From Ignelater luminosus (taxonomy: Eukaryota; Arthropoda; Insecta; Coleoptera; Elateridae): a stretch of DNA of 64,000 nt. Shown here in pieces: positions 61,986-64,000 of the stretch; the first letter of the stretch is position 1; every line of letters begins with the position of its first letter. The stretch spans positions 24,705 through 88,704 of the forward strand of contig VTPC01001805.1 in NCBI GenBank assembly GCA_011009095.1. Direction: 5' to 3'. The translations under genes and the position numbers were made by a program. The notes below the pieces were generated by a model, which saw nothing but the letters and a program-made list of their open reading frames with translations, did no database searches and had not been told where the DNA came from.

Positions 61986-64000
61986 TTTATTAATAAATTG
62001 TAGAAGATTTGAAGAAACCAAAATAGATCTGATCAATAAAATCCAAAATCGATATCGGTAATTACTTAACTAAATCTAAAGCTAATATTTATATGGGCTT
62101 TAATAGCCAAATAACCACAACATAAGATATGTAGTTTTGGTTCAAACGAAAAACGTTCAACTTTGCATTATCAGTTGCTAATCGACCCATCAAGAAAGAT
62201 GCTCTAAGGATACTTACCGCACAAAAAGGGTAGTAGTTAAGAAAAATATTGTGTTCCTTGAAGAAATAAGCATAAACATTCTATTGGACAGGCGACGGCT
62301 TATCCATCCAGTATTTTGGGAACACTTAAAACATCCTCTTTGAAAAAACAATGAATTTGAACTGATAACTAGAAAATACTAAACGGAATAAAATTGCTGT
62401 CTTTTGAATAATATTTGTGACTGCATTAAAGCTGCAATGCTTTTCAAAATTTTAAATAAAAGATAGGGACAAAAAGGAATTTTACCCACCGATTCATAAA
62501 GCGTTCTTAAGTGTGTTTTCAGCTTAAGAATGTAAGTAATCAATCAGAAATAGTAAAATTCAGATGTCAATGGCTTCTAAAACGCTTATATGCAACCAGA
62601 GGTTAAATTTTCAATTAAAATAGTATCAATTGTGCCTATCAGAGATACAGAGGATAAAATAAAAATAATTGCAGGACATTTTGTGTCTAATAACTATCAA
62701 ATGCTATAAAATACCCTGCAGACGATGTTATATTAAATAAATGCCTTCAGGGTCGCTCCTAGAAATTCTAATGAATCTTATCAATTATAAGAGATGCATT
62801 AGAGCGTGAGTAGGTGAACTAAACTTAATATGGGCCAGTCTGGCTTTTTAAGCTGTGGTGCAAGCCGCTAGAGAAAAGATATTATGTACTACATAATTTA
62901 CAATGTTTTATACAGTCTACTTTTATTTATGTTTAATAAAAATCAGCTAATCTTGAAGTGTTCATTTCTTCTTTGCAACGTAGGAGAATCTAAACATAAA
63001 TTGTTTCAGAAAAAAATTTTAGTTCTGTCATACATAAGATAATACTATCGTGTTAGTTAAAAAATCATATTGTAAAATAAGCTTTAGTCTTGTAACTCAT
63101 GACCTAATTGAATAATAAATAATTCGTTACTCGCTCGTAAGGCTGGCTGAACTCTCGGTATCGCGTAGATGCGGTTTCAAAATTTTCTTAATTACTTTGG
63201 GCTGTACAATCATACAACCAGATGCTAGAAGTAGTATAAATTTAAAAAAATAAACAGCTAACCTAACGCAACAGGAGAGGGAAAAAAGAAGAATACAAGA
63301 GGATAGATAGCACTCCGGCGCTATACCTGGCAGGACCTTTCAGTATCCCATCTATATCCTCTTTTCATATCCGGACTCAGAACGTACTACGGTTATGATA
63401 AACCAAAAATCTAGCTAGTTTTACTTATTGTGTTGTATTGAACCACTGAACTTTGATTTTAACTAAGCAAAATTCAGCAAAACAGATATAATTACTATAT
63501 CAGATGTGACGAGAGCTGCTACTTCAAACACGCCGTACCAGGAGTACGCTTTACTCACCTTTGAATTAGAAAAAACTGCAAAATTTTCTAGCGAAGTATC
63601 TGATTTCTGTAGTTTTTGGCTCATATATTTGATACTAATCAGTAAAGATCTTCAGATTCTTTAGACATGTTGGGACCTAATTATCCTGCATTATTTTATT
63701 ACATTGTGAAAATGTTTTTAGTGATGTGTGAATCATATTTAGAAAATATAAACAGAACTATTAGTTGGATCTAGTTGAAGCAGGCAACATAGAGAGGCGT
63801 TAAGTTGCATTACAATGCTACCTGTTTTACTGTAGTAATTTTATTATGTCTCTGGTTAGATTTAAAAAAGCATTTCAGTTTTCACATTTGTTCTTATATC
63901 TCTCAAAGTGTATTGAGAAAACTCTATGTGGTTTACCAAAATAGCAACCATTTTGCTCTTTTAGCGTTTTGGGGACAGCTGTTGAATGAAATATAATTCT
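61986..64000. other. AT-rich non-coding stretch
   Basis: Nothing recognisable to the end of the window. The frame 63805-63996 has no motif. Confidence 0.5.

Overview
This window is AT-rich eukaryotic DNA, about two-thirds A+T by eye. It looks like arthropod and most probably insect intergenic or intronic sequence. Clues are the mix of mobile elements: DD34D mariners, a Tc1-like element, a pogo-like element with a C-terminal zinc finger, RTE-type non-LTR elements, RNase-H-bearing non-LTR elements of the R1/LOA/I kind, and TA-flanked MITEs. I found no exon of a recognisable host gene, no tRNA, rRNA or CRISPR array, and no bacterial-style operon. Almost everything that can be named is a transposable element, mostly dead.

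Layout. 2500-4705 (+): RTE-like non-LTR fossil. 8122-11850: a Tc1/mariner-superfamily element (transposase on minus) with ~80-bp inverted repeats, split by a pogo-like element on plus (about 8348-10500). 13070-14711 (-): endonuclease and linker fossil of a second non-LTR family, split by a ~617-bp element with subterminal tandem repeats. 15158-15372 and 18941-19154: two copies of a ~215-bp repeat. 18016-18835: TA-flanked MITE. 24345-26640 (-): RTE-like element with 5'UTR and endonuclease, broken off in the reverse transcriptase. 30707-32301 (-): frameshifted copy of a cysteine-containing gene of unproven function that I recall as recurring across animal genomes. 35556-36947 (-): old mariner. 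37430-38450 (+): non-LTR 3' half. 40353-41253: long foldback MITE. 44000-47095 (-): ~3-kb non-LTR fossil, split by an inverted-repeat element at 45200-45740. 50359-51651 (-): full-length mariner with an uninterrupted transposase frame, the only apparently intact gene here. 53670-53930: isolated GC-rich, hairpin-rich island of unknown origin. 59279-61985 (+): another non-LTR element, split by a 3'-truncated mariner at 59561-60690.

The genes do not form a pathway. The window records successive insertions: four clear or probable nestings (pogo in Tc1-like, repeat-bearing element in non-LTR, foldback in non-LTR, mariner in non-LTR). Catalytic residues have decayed in most copies (RT YADD to YAND or YTND, RNase H SDS to TNS, transposase D to N). 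The mariner at 50359-51651 looks youngest: 23-bp perfect terminal identity, TA on both sides and an open frame with the DD34D triad. The best candidates for something undescribed are the gene family at 30707-32301, the GC-rich island at 53670-53930 and the repeat-ended element at 13440-14056. All function calls rest on protein motifs read by eye; no database search was possible.
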